DNA of 64,000 bases, taken from positions 3,195,501 through 3,259,500 of the forward strand of contig NZ_CP106735.1 in the NCBI RefSeq assembly GCF_025639805.1, given 5' to 3'. The translations under genes were made by a program, and so were the position numbers. The notes below the pieces were generated by a model. It was not told the origin of the DNA, made no database searches, and was given only the letters and a program-made list of their open reading frames with translations. Each line of letters begins with the position of its first letter. Position 1 is the stretch's first letter. Of the stretch, positions 46,769 to 54,782 are shown one piece after another. The stretch comes from Reichenbachiella carrageenanivorans (GTDB taxonomy: Bacteria; Bacteroidota; Bacteroidia; Cytophagales; Cyclobacteriaceae).

Positions 46769-47098
46769 AAACTGAAGTGTTTTATGGAATTAGTCGGTCG
46801 TTTTTAGTTGGCATTGAGGCTTGCGGCCAACGGGTCTCATTGAAAATTGAAAATGACTGTACTAATTCTTGGTTGATCTCTGATAGAAGTTTGGGGATTT
46901 GAGTGATTTAAATGGCACGATTTGATTTGACTGAGTCAATTCATAAAGTGAGCAGGTTTATTTTTTGTCGACCTACTGCATGAAGTCCATTTATCTAAAG
47001 GCAATCTACTTGAACCCTGGGTATGGGTGCTGCCCTCTTTTGGGAAAAGAATAAAATCCCACAGATAAGTAAATAATTGAAATTAAAATATAAATATC
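46769..47098. other. Intergenic region upstream of the SDR gene
   Basis: 330 bp without a supportable gene. I see a short TTGGC/GCCAA dyad near 46808-46830 and an A-rich stretch just before the SDR ATG. No clear TAnnTTTG promoter and no copy of the ATTGGT-type operator are visible. It probably contains the SDR promoter. Confidence 0.35.
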
Positions 47099-47857
47099 AT
47101 GGTGAAAGATAAAGTAGCGGTCATTACAGGAGCTACAGGAGGTATCGGATTTGCAGTGGCAAAAAGATTAGGTAAAGATGGTTACACTGTTGTTTTAAAC
47201 GGTATCGAGGATGAAAAAGGAGCAGAAAGGGTAAAAGAACTTGAAGCCGAAGGTATCACAGCAGAGTATTTCGGATTTGATGTTACAAGCGAAGCAGAGG
47301 TAACCGAAAACATTACTAAAATTGGTGAGAAATATGGTAAAATCGATCTTCTTGTAAATAATGCAGGTGGTCTAGGTGGTAGATCTAGATTTGAAGAAAT
47401 GACAACTGAATTTTACAGATTTGTTATGGCTTTGAATCTTGACTCTGTATTTTTTGCTTCAAGAGCAGCGATTCCTTTCCTAAAGAAAGGAGAGAATGCA
47501 TCAATTATCAATTATACTTCTAATGCTGGCTGGACGGCAGGTGGACCAGGCGCAGGTGTATATGCTACATCCAAAGCAGGTGTGCATGCCATTACCAAAG
47601 CACTAGCAAAGGATTTGGCTGAATATGGAATTAGAGTAAATGCGGTGTCTCCTGGTACCATCGATACCCCATTCCATGCACAGATCAAGGCGACTAAGCC
47701 AGAGATATTTGCTTCTTGGAAGAACAGTGTGTTGCTCGGAAGATTAGGTGAGCCAGAGGAAGTAGCTTCTGTAGTTGCCTTCCTTGGAAGTCAAGACGCT
47801 TCTTTTATTACAGCTGAAACTATCCAAATTGGAGGTGGTCAAGCTTTAGGAATCTAA
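47099..47857 (+). CDS. SDR oxidoreductase, probable DEH reductase
   Basis: A 252-residue classical short-chain dehydrogenase. It has the cofactor loop TGATGGIGFAVAKRLG, LLVNNAGG, the catalytic Ser in NYTSNAG, and YATSKAG (Tyr/Lys), ending in the usual GGGQALGI. In alginate users an SDR of this type reduces 4-deoxy-L-erythro-5-hexoseulose uronate (DEH) to KDG, the substrate of kdgK; no other DEH reductase candidate is in the locus. The residue after strand 2 (LNGIEDEKG) carries no Asp or Arg, so cofactor preference is not obvious. It is monocistronic, with its own terminator. Confidence 0.82.
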   Translation: MVKDKVAVITGATGGIGFAVAKRLGKDGYTVVLNGIEDEKGAERVKELEAEGITAEYFGFDVTSEAEVTENITKIGEKYGKIDLLVNNAGGLGGRSRFEEMTTEFYRFVMALNLDSVFFASRAAIPFLKKGENASIINYTSNAGWTAGGPGAGVYATSKAGVHAITKALAKDLAEYGIRVNAVSPGTIDTPFHAQIKATKPEIFASWKNSVLLGRLGEPEEVASVVAFLGSQDASFITAETIQIGGGQALGI

Positions 47858-47868
47858 TTAGATAACTA

Positions 47869-47911
47869 AAAAAGGGGATTCAGAATGGAAGTCATTCGGA
47901 GTCTCCTTTTT
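47869..47911 (+). terminator. Rho-independent terminator of the SDR gene
   Basis: The arms 47869-47887 and 47893-47911 (AAAAAGGGGATTCAGAATG with CATTCGGAGTCTCCTTTTT) pair over 18 of 19 positions including two G-T pairs, with a 5-nt loop and a T-run built into the right arm. Confidence 0.85.
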
Positions 47912-47939
47912 GTCATTTCTTTTAAACCCAATTTCTCTG

Positions 47940-49337
47940 ATGGTGAATATCAAAAAATCTAATGACCTAAGGTCTATAGTCTTAAAAGTGACTTATTTGT
48001 CCTTGTTTTGTCTGGTTATAGCATCTCATGCATGGGCACAGTCTGGAAAGGATTACAAACTGCCGAACATAGATTTGTCTCATTGGAAAGTGACTTTGCC
48101 CATTGGCGATAAAAAACCAATAGAAGTGAGTCCGCCAGAGATTCTAGGCTATGCGACCAATGCAGAGTTGAAACCATTCATGTACAACGATTCTACCGAT
48201 GGTAGCTTGGTCTTTTATACCTATCCAGGTGCTACTACTGGCAATACCAAGTACAGCCGAACGGAGCTCAGAGAGCAGATGGTTCCTGGCGACAACAACA
48301 CCAATTGGACCTTTGCCCAAGGAGGCCGAATGAAAGGTACGCTCTCCGTACCTGATATATCTAAGAAAGCAGATGGCAAGTTTGATAGAACCATCATCAT
48401 GCAGATTCATGGACGTTTGTCCAACGAACAAAAGGAATTGATCGGTCAAAAAGATAATAACGCACCACCTATACTCAAAATATATTGGCACAATGGATAC
48501 GTACGAGTGAAAACTAAGGTGCTCAAAGATATTAATGCTACTGGTAAAGCCATATTAGCAACTGATGCTTGGGGAGACGACGAAGGGTATAATTTTCCTC
48601 AATATGTAGGGCATGAACCATTCACGTTAGAAGTCCTAGTGACTGAGGGGCGAATGGAAATTAAACTCAACGACGGTAAACCTAAAGTCTATGAAAACAT
48701 TCATATGAGAAAATGGGGCGTGTTTGAAAATTATTTCAAAGCAGGCAACTACTTCACCTCTTTAGATCCCAAAGCCTATGCCTATGTGAAATACTATGCA
48801 TTAGAAGTAGATCATAACGTGCAGGCACCAGTGAAAGTCGAAAAGAAGAAAAAAAAGAAGAAAGAGAAGTCTTCAAAAGTTCGGATTTTGAATGGAGGGT
48901 TTGATCAAGCAGGGGAGCAAGAATATAGAGATCATTGGATCAATAAATCTTTGGGCGGTACGGTGCAAATCACCTCCAAACCTGTGCAGGCAGGAGAAAA
49001 AGCTGGTAAGCTTCCAGCTACAGGAGATCGAATTGCATATCAGCTTGTAAGTGTCGAAAAAAACAAGGACTATGAATTGTCCTTTTATTACACGCTCAAG
49101 ACTTCACCAAAAGGTGCACTAAGAGCAACTATATTGGCAGGCGATGTCAATAGCAAAGCGCAGATTGAAAATGCGACCATAGTTTCAGAGGTGTTTGATA
49201 ATCAATCAGCTAACAATGAATACGTCAGAGCAGAGGTCAAATTTAATTCGGGTGACAATGACAACATTGGCATCCTAATGGCTAATGAAAATGTGGAATG
49301 TAGATTTGATAGTTTTCAAATCAGAGAATCTAAATAA
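47940..49337 (+). CDS. Alginate lyase PL7 with lysine-rich linker and C-terminal CBM-like domain
   Basis: A 465-residue secreted lyase. The signal sequence is residues 11-34 (ending HAWAQ). The PL7 jelly-roll (about 40-292) has the three signature blocks: R107-TEL-R111, Q155-I-H157 and YFKAGNYF (265-272), giving catalytic Gln, His, Arg and Tyr. QIH rather than QVH is commonly linked with G-containing substrates. A cationic linker (about 300-313, seven consecutive Lys) leads to a beta-rich module (314-463, NGGFDQ...YQLVSVEKNKDYELSFYY...FDSFQI) like those in the PKD lipoprotein. I use the ATG at 47940; the earlier TTG lies inside the terminator. It is a paralogue of the next gene. Confidence 0.9.
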   Translation: MVNIKKSNDLRSIVLKVTYLSLFCLVIASHAWAQSGKDYKLPNIDLSHWKVTLPIGDKKPIEVSPPEILGYATNAELKPFMYNDSTDGSLVFYTYPGATTGNTKYSRTELREQMVPGDNNTNWTFAQGGRMKGTLSVPDISKKADGKFDRTIIMQIHGRLSNEQKELIGQKDNNAPPILKIYWHNGYVRVKTKVLKDINATGKAILATDAWGDDEGYNFPQYVGHEPFTLEVLVTEGRMEIKLNDGKPKVYENIHMRKWGVFENYFKAGNYFTSLDPKAYAYVKYYALEVDHNVQAPVKVEKKKKKKKEKSSKVRILNGGFDQAGEQEYRDHWINKSLGGTVQITSKPVQAGEKAGKLPATGDRIAYQLVSVEKNKDYELSFYYTLKTSPKGALRATILAGDVNSKAQIENATIVSEVFDNQSANNEYVRAEVKFNSGDNDNIGILMANENVECRFDSFQIRESK

Positions 49338-49344
49338 TACAAAA

Positions 49345-50298
49345 ATGAAGGAGAGAAAGAGTTGGAAGAATTGGATCATGTTTATGATGGTCATGGGAGT
49401 TGTTTTTTCATTTCAATCTTGTGGTGAAGATAGTGTGGAAGACACCATAGAAGAAGTAGAGAAAGAGGAAACGGACAACGAGAAAGAAGAGGAGGAAAAG
49501 AAGGAAACCGATGACGGACGGGTAGAAGGTGTAGATTATTTCTTGCCAAATATCGACTTGAGCCACTGGAAAGTAACATTGCCTATAGGCAACCCTACAG
49601 AGGTAGAGCCGCCAGCAATCAAGGACTATGCGACCAACGAAACCGTACTGCCGTTTATGTACAATGACTCAACCGATGGGAGTTTAGTGTTTTACTCATA
49701 TCCAGATGCGACCACTACCAACACCAAATACTCTCGTACCGAATTACGTGAGCAGATGGTACCAGGTAGCAACAACACCAACTGGACATTTCCAGATGGT
49801 GCCTATATGAAAGGTACACTGGCTATCGATGACATCACCAAAGATGCTAGTGGTGACTACCATAGAGTCATTATCATGCAGATTCATGGGCGACTCACTA
49901 ATGAACAAAGGAACCTCATCGGTCAGAGTGACAACAATGCACCTCCCATCTTGAAAATCTATTGGGAGGATGGTGAAGTTAGAGTGAAGAGCAAGGAGTT
50001 GAAAGACCCATCAGCCACCGATACAGAAATACTGAAAACCGATGCCTGGGACGACGACGACGGTGTCAACTTTAAGGAACATGTGGATTTTGATAAGTTT
50101 ACCCTTGAGGTAAAAGTCTCTGATGGTAAAATGGAAATTACACTCAACGACGACGAAACGTTGACCTATGATGGTGATGATTTTGATCGATGGAACATAT
50201 TCGAAAACTACTTCAAGGCGGGCAACTACTTTCAGAGCGAGGACGAAGGTTCTTATGCCAAAGTGAAGTACTATGAGTTGACCATTTCACATGACTAA
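49345..50298 (+). CDS. Alginate lyase PL7, lipoprotein with acidic linker
   Basis: A 317-residue PL7 lyase. The lipoprotein signal ends FSFQSC (Cys26), then comes a strongly acidic tether (about 28-57, mostly Glu/Asp/Lys with Glu in excess). The catalytic domain (about 66-315) has R131-TEL-R135, Q179-I-H181 and YFKAGNYFQ. It is very similar along its whole length to the catalytic domain of the preceding gene, 7 bp upstream, so the pair arose by tandem duplication, but it lacks the C-terminal module. It is probably cell-anchored, while its partner is released or bound elsewhere. The start is the ATG at 49345; the frame extends into the previous gene. Confidence 0.9.
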   Translation: MKERKSWKNWIMFMMVMGVVFSFQSCGEDSVEDTIEEVEKEETDNEKEEEEKKETDDGRVEGVDYFLPNIDLSHWKVTLPIGNPTEVEPPAIKDYATNETVLPFMYNDSTDGSLVFYSYPDATTTNTKYSRTELREQMVPGSNNTNWTFPDGAYMKGTLAIDDITKDASGDYHRVIIMQIHGRLTNEQRNLIGQSDNNAPPILKIYWEDGEVRVKSKELKDPSATDTEILKTDAWDDDDGVNFKEHVDFDKFTLEVKVSDGKMEITLNDDETLTYDGDDFDRWNIFENYFKAGNYFQSEDEGSYAKVKYYELTISHD

Positions 50299-50308
50299 AA
50301 GTACTTAG

Positions 50309-51196
50309 GTGTGCTTTTGTTTACAATATAGAAAAGTGGTATTAAGCTTGGCTGTGACTGTCCTGGTCATGGCTCAGGCTTGTACTCAACCTCAGCGTTA
50401 CTCTCCCGTACCATATCCCCAAGAGTACGAGGCGCATCTTGACATAGTTTACAAAACAGTAGAAGACTGGCAAGGACGTCTCGATGTATATACCCCCAAA
50501 GTAAAAGACAATAAACACCCGCTCGTGATCAATATCCACGGTGGTGGGTGGAATCACGGAGTCAAAGAATCCCAAACCGGGTTTGGCTTCTTCTTCGATC
50601 AAGGCTTCGTAGTCGCTAATGTCGAATACCGACTAGAGTCCCAAGCCAAAGCACCAGCAGCCATAGAAGACGTACGGTGTGCGTTGATCTATCTACTCGA
50701 TCATGCAGATGAACTGGCGATAGACCCAGACAGAGTCGTTTTGATGGGCGCATCTGCTGGCGGACATCTGGCACTCATGGCAGGTTTGCTAGGAAACAAT
50801 AGGTCTCTAGATGGGGATTGTAGTTATGATCGTCAGATTCAGATTGCTGCGATTATAGATAAGTATGGAGTCACCGATCTCCTACCTCTAAGTGGATTAG
50901 GGTCTGCCAAAAAATGGTTAGGCGATCGAGCTCATGACCCTGATTTTGTCAAATCTGTTTCTCCTCTATATTATGTATCATCCCAGAGTCCTTCTGTATT
51001 TATTACCCATGGTGATGTTGATCCTATTGTACCTTATGCGCAGTCTATTGCTCTTTATCAGAAGCTACAAGCGGTAGGCGTTCAGACAGAGTTATTAACA
51101 GTGAAAGGCGGTTTGCACGGTAAATTCTCTAGTGAAGAGAAAAAGAAGTTCAATGAAGAGCTTTTGATTTTTTTGAAAAACCTAGACTTGATTTAG
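50309..51196 (+). CDS. Alpha/beta-hydrolase esterase (BD-FAE/Aes-like) of the alginate locus
   Basis: A 295-residue secreted hydrolase. The N-terminus is hydrophobic, with a possible lipobox VMAQAC (Cys25). Motifs in order: oxyanion-hole HGGGW in VINIHGGGW, nucleophile Ser in GASAGGHLAL, Asp region THGDVDPIVPYAQ, and catalytic His in GGLHGKF. These define a carboxylesterase of the hormone-sensitive-lipase-like or BD-FAE type. Position as third gene after the PL7 pair (11 bp gap) suggests removal of ester groups from alginate or an associated polymer. The only start codon after the in-frame TAG is GTG at 50309 unless a later GTG or TTG is used. Substrate unknown. Confidence 0.82.
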   Translation: MCFCLQYRKVVLSLAVTVLVMAQACTQPQRYSPVPYPQEYEAHLDIVYKTVEDWQGRLDVYTPKVKDNKHPLVINIHGGGWNHGVKESQTGFGFFFDQGFVVANVEYRLESQAKAPAAIEDVRCALIYLLDHADELAIDPDRVVLMGASAGGHLALMAGLLGNNRSLDGDCSYDRQIQIAAIIDKYGVTDLLPLSGLGSAKKWLGDRAHDPDFVKSVSPLYYVSSQSPSVFITHGDVDPIVPYAQSIALYQKLQAVGVQTELLTVKGGLHGKFSSEEKKKFNEELLIFLKNLDLI

Positions 51197-51230
51197 TACC
51201 CGCTAAATGATATTTTGGAATAAGCTAAAA

Positions 51231-52130
51231 CTAATAATGCTCGCTTTGTAGGAGTATTTGCCAGGCTGTATCGGTTTGGCCTGCCTCAAGGTATTGCATA
51301 GCCAAGAGATGCAGTTCTCGATCCATACCTTCTTCGTCGTCACCAAAGTTTTCTAAGATGGCACTTACTTCGGGTGTTTTGGACATAGCCAATATTTCAT
51401 CTTTGGTTGGCAGACTTTCCACATTGGCTAGTCGACCGAGATGGTTGCCTGTGAGTACTTGACTATGGCGTACGGATTCAGGCAACTGATCAAATCCGAT
51501 TCCCATAGTACTGAGCGGTTTTGGGATTTCAAACATGGTATCTGCACTGGTTTTCGTGTACCAGTTGCCACCCATACGGGCGACCAACTCCAGTTTTGTG
51601 GGATCTATTTTATGATCTGTCGTGAGCAGGTGATCCTGTACATGCGCAAGTACCACTTCGCAAATAACCAAATTGCCCGCGCCGCCATTTTCTCCCAGTG
51701 GTTTTACCTCCAATACTTTGCATTCAAACGCTACAGGAGATTCCTTCACTCGGGGTGGTCGTATATGTTCAGAAGACACTTCCGTAAAACCCGCTTTTAC
51801 GAATTCATTGACCCCATCACCATACTCAGTGCTGGTGAGCGACATCTGCTCCACGATGGGATAGTCCACGATATTGATTACTACTTCAGGTACTTTCAAA
51901 ATATTGTCCAATGTGTGCTTGGTCGTATTGTCCCTGACTCGTCGAGCAGGAGAGAAGACCAGAATGGGCGGATTGGCACTAAAAGCATTGAAAAAGCTAA
52001 ACGGACTCAGGTTGACATTCCCATTTTCATCGATTGTACTGGCAAAAGCAATAGGCCGTGGTGCCACTGCAGTGAGTAGTACTGAGTGAAAGTGTGCAGT
52101 AGATACGTCTTTGGGGTCGATAGTAGTCAT
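51231..52130 (-). CDS. Flavin reductase-like FMN-binding protein
   Basis: A 299-residue protein with the flavin-reductase split-barrel. It starts with TAVAPRPIAFASTIDENGNVNLSPFSFFNAFSANPPILVFSP and continues with a C-terminal extension (about 215-299) of helical character. Such proteins bind FMN and either reduce it with NAD(P)H or act as flavoprotein partners. It lies last on the same strand as fumarylacetoacetase, dioxygenases and the amino-acid dehydrogenase, so a link to aromatic catabolism is likely but unproven. It converges on the esterase gene. Confidence 0.8.
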   Translation of the reverse strand: MTTIDPKDVSTAHFHSVLLTAVAPRPIAFASTIDENGNVNLSPFSFFNAFSANPPILVFSPARRVRDNTTKHTLDNILKVPEVVINIVDYPIVEQMSLTSTEYGDGVNEFVKAGFTEVSSEHIRPPRVKESPVAFECKVLEVKPLGENGGAGNLVICEVVLAHVQDHLLTTDHKIDPTKLELVARMGGNWYTKTSADTMFEIPKPLSTMGIGFDQLPESVRHSQVLTGNHLGRLANVESLPTKDEILAMSKTPEVSAILENFGDDEEGMDRELHLLAMQYLEAGQTDTAWQILLQSEHY

Positions 52131-52265
52131 GATAGTTTGTTGGTTCAGAATTTAAAATAGCATATTTTTAGAGGATCAGATTACACCATCATTCACTCCA
52201 TTGGAATGTAATACAATTGCCATTTACACTTATTAGTGTGGAGTCATAAGTTTCAAATATTAAAA

Positions 52266-53516
52266 TTATTTAGCGGGTAGCACTTTCGCTCTTACCTCAC
52301 CAAACCCTATCCTTACACCCTCTTTTGACCCGAAGCCTTTCATCACCACCGTGTCGCCATCTTGGATGAACTTTCGCTCCGTACCATCAGGCATTTGCAC
52401 GGGTTTGGAGCCTTGCCAGGCAATCTCTAGCATCGACCCATACTGATGTGGCTCAGGGCCACTGATGGTGCCCGATGCCATCATATCGCCCGCTTTTACG
52501 TTGCAGCCATTCACCGTGTGGTGTGCCAGCTGCTGTACCATATTCCAATACATGTATTTGAAATTGGATTCGCTCACTTTTTTACTTTTTCCTTTTTCAG
52601 TCTCAATGTAGACTTCCAAGTCAATGTCGTAATGGTGTTCTCCTTCATATGTCAAATAAGGCAGCACCTTGGGGTCTTGCTCAGGGCCGCTCGTGCGGAA
52701 TGGTTCCAGTGCTTCGAGTGTTACAATCCAAGGGGAAAGATGTGAAGCAAAGTTTTTGGCGAGAAAAGGCCCTAATGGTACGTATTCCCATTTTTGCAAG
52801 TCACGTGCCGACCAGTCGTTGAACAAGCAAAGCCCAAAGATGTGATCTGCAGCATTTTTTGTGGAGATACTTTCACCCAGTTCAGAGCCTTTGCCTATGA
52901 CAAATCCCATTTCTAGTTCGAAGTCGAGTAGCTTACATGGGTCGAAAATGGGCGGCTCATCTGTATTGGGTTTTTGCTGGCCTTTTGGTCTGTGGAAGTC
53001 CGTGCCAGAGACCACGATCGACGAAGATCGGCCATGATAGCCTACTGGCAAATGCTTCCAGTTGGGCATCAAGGCGTTGTCTGGGTCTCTAAACATACAA
53101 CCCACATTGAAGGCGTGCTGCTCGCTAGAGTAGAAGTCCGTATAGTCACCGATTTGTACGGGGAGGCTCATTGAGACTTGTTGCACTTCCTTCAATATTT
53201 TGTTTCGATGAATGGTATTTTCACGTAAGCCGTCTGTAGAGCCCTCATCAAACAGACTTTGAATGCGTAGCCTAACTTGATTGGTGATGGGTTTGCCCAA
53301 GGCAATGAAATCATTGAGAAATTGCTTTTCAAATAGGCCATCAGGAAGAGCTAGGTCACTGAAATAGCCTTTATCTTGTAGTATGGCTAGGTTGATCGCA
53401 TAGTTGCCAATTCGAGAGGCAGCATACCACCCACGTTCGTTTTTCACAATGCCAAACGGTATGTTTTGTATAGGAAAGTCTGATTCGTCTGTAACTGCAA
53501 TCCAGGATTTATTCAT
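52266..53516 (-). CDS. fahA: Fumarylacetoacetase
   Basis: Hydrolyses 4-fumarylacetoacetate to fumarate and acetoacetate, the final step of tyrosine breakdown. The 416-residue two-domain enzyme has the N-terminal FAA_hydrolase_N region (FPIQNIPFGIV...) and catalytic core blocks DYTDFYSSEQHAFNVG, PVGYHGRSSSIVVSG, DFELEMGFVIG, LFNDWSARDLQKWEY and the C-terminal MASGTISGPE. Metal and catalytic residues are in these blocks. It follows hpd in the same direction, separated by a long intercistronic hairpin. Confidence 0.93.
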   Translation of the reverse strand: MNKSWIAVTDESDFPIQNIPFGIVKNERGWYAASRIGNYAINLAILQDKGYFSDLALPDGLFEKQFLNDFIALGKPITNQVRLRIQSLFDEGSTDGLRENTIHRNKILKEVQQVSMSLPVQIGDYTDFYSSEQHAFNVGCMFRDPDNALMPNWKHLPVGYHGRSSSIVVSGTDFHRPKGQQKPNTDEPPIFDPCKLLDFELEMGFVIGKGSELGESISTKNAADHIFGLCLFNDWSARDLQKWEYVPLGPFLAKNFASHLSPWIVTLEALEPFRTSGPEQDPKVLPYLTYEGEHHYDIDLEVYIETEKGKSKKVSESNFKYMYWNMVQQLAHHTVNGCNVKAGDMMASGTISGPEPHQYGSMLEIAWQGSKPVQMPDGTERKFIQDGDTVVMKGFGSKEGVRIGFGEVRAKVLPAK

Positions 53517-53553
53517 TTTTTTGTGTTTTATTCTGTTTATAAAAAGACCTTCT

Positions 53554-53596
53554 CAAACTGTGCTCGTATCTGCACGACTTCGAGCACCTCAGTTTG
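53554..53596 (-). terminator. Intercistronic hairpin between hpd and fahA
   Basis: CAAACTGTGCTCG (53554-53566) pairs with CGAGCA-CCT-CAGTTTG (53581-53596) over 13 bp with a three-base bulge. On the minus strand it lies 6 bp past the hpd stop and is followed, after ten bases, by a T-run, so it may partly terminate or stabilise the hpd transcript. Confidence 0.45.
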
Positions 53597-53602
53597 GCTG
53601 CA

Positions 53603-54748
53603 TTACAAAGTCCCTCTTACTTCTTGCTCTCTTTCTATGGCTTCAAACAGTGCTTTGAAATTGCCCTTACCAAACGACTGTGCACCTTTGCGTTGGATGA
53701 TTTCAAAAAACATTGTCGGTCTTGGTTCTATCGGTTTGGTGAAAATCTGTAGCAAATAGCCTTCGTCATCTCGGTCGATGAGGATGCCCAATTCCTTTAG
53801 CGGTTCTAGGTCTTCGTCGATCTCACCCACACGGTCTAGTACGGTTTCATAGTATGTAGCGGGTACTTTCAAAAACTCCACGCCGCGTTCATACATGGCA
53901 GTGACGGTCTCTATGATGTTGTCCGTAGCCACGGCAATGTGCTGGATGCCAGCGCCAGCATAGAAGTCAAGGTATTCCTCTACCTGAGATTTCTTCTTGC
54001 CTTCAGCGGGCTCGTTGATCGGAAATTTGATCCGTCCGTTGCCATTGCTCATGACTTTGCTCATGAGTGCGGTGTAGTCGGTAGAGATGTCTTTGTCATC
54101 AAATGAAATCAGTTGGGTAAAGCCCATGACCTTGGCATAAAATTCCACCCATTGGTTCATTTCACCCCAGCCTACATTGCCCACCATGTGATCCACGAAT
54201 TTCAAACCAATAGGCAAAGGGTTATAAGTGGTTTCCCATTTCTTAAAACCAGGAAGAAACACGCCCTGATAGTTTTTTCTTTCTATAAATAGGTGCACGG
54301 TTTCACCATATGTGTGAATGCCTGAGATTTTCACTTCACCGTGATCGTCGGTTTTGGTTTCGGGTTTTAGGTAGGGTTTGGCGCCTCTTTTTACTGTTTC
54401 ATTAAATGAGTATTCGGCATCGTCTACCCATAGTGCTACTACTTTTACACCATCACCATGGTCGTCTATATGCTTGCCTACAGGTGTGCCAGCTTTGAGG
54501 GGAGAGGTCAGTACCAGCCTGATTTTATCTTGTACTACTACATATGACTCGTAGTCTTTGTTGCCTGTTTCCAGGCCAGAGTAGGCCAACGATTGAAAGC
54601 CAAAGGCCGTTTTGTAATAATGTGCGGCCTGCTTGGCATTGCTTACATAAAGCTCCAAATGGTCGGTGCCATTGAGAGGAAGAAAGTCTTCTGCGTCTGC
54701 AAATATTTTTTCTATTCCGTAGTTTGTGTTTTCAAGTCCTGTTGCCAT
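53603..54748 (-). CDS. hpd: 4-Hydroxyphenylpyruvate dioxygenase
   Basis: Converts 4-hydroxyphenylpyruvate to homogentisate (non-haem Fe(II)). The 381-residue protein has two vicinal-oxygen-chelate halves. The iron ligands lie in FVDHMVGNV (His), IQHIAVATDNI (His) and the C-terminal FFEIIQRKGAQSFGKGNFKALFEAIE (Glu), with the family ending EQEVRGTL. Second enzyme of the tyrosine route here, 34 bp downstream of hmgA. Cytoplasmic. Confidence 0.95.
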   Translation of the reverse strand: MATGLENTNYGIEKIFADAEDFLPLNGTDHLELYVSNAKQAAHYYKTAFGFQSLAYSGLETGNKDYESYVVVQDKIRLVLTSPLKAGTPVGKHIDDHGDGVKVVALWVDDAEYSFNETVKRGAKPYLKPETKTDDHGEVKISGIHTYGETVHLFIERKNYQGVFLPGFKKWETTYNPLPIGLKFVDHMVGNVGWGEMNQWVEFYAKVMGFTQLISFDDKDISTDYTALMSKVMSNGNGRIKFPINEPAEGKKKSQVEEYLDFYAGAGIQHIAVATDNIIETVTAMYERGVEFLKVPATYYETVLDRVGEIDEDLEPLKELGILIDRDDEGYLLQIFTKPIEPRPTMFFEIIQRKGAQSFGKGNFKALFEAIEREQEVRGTL

Positions 54749-54782
54749 TGTATTGTATTTTAGGGTTCTTTTTGGGTAAGGT

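Noticed and set aside
48840..48878. Lysine run as a possible frameshift or sequencing artefact in the PL7 gene
   Set aside because: The frame continues cleanly on both sides into well-formed domains and mixes AAG and AAA codons, so a genuine poly-Lys linker is more likely.
51441..52079. 212-codon open frame on the plus strand
   Set aside because: Entirely antisense to the flavin-reductase gene, whose protein signature is clear; composition is that of a shadow frame.
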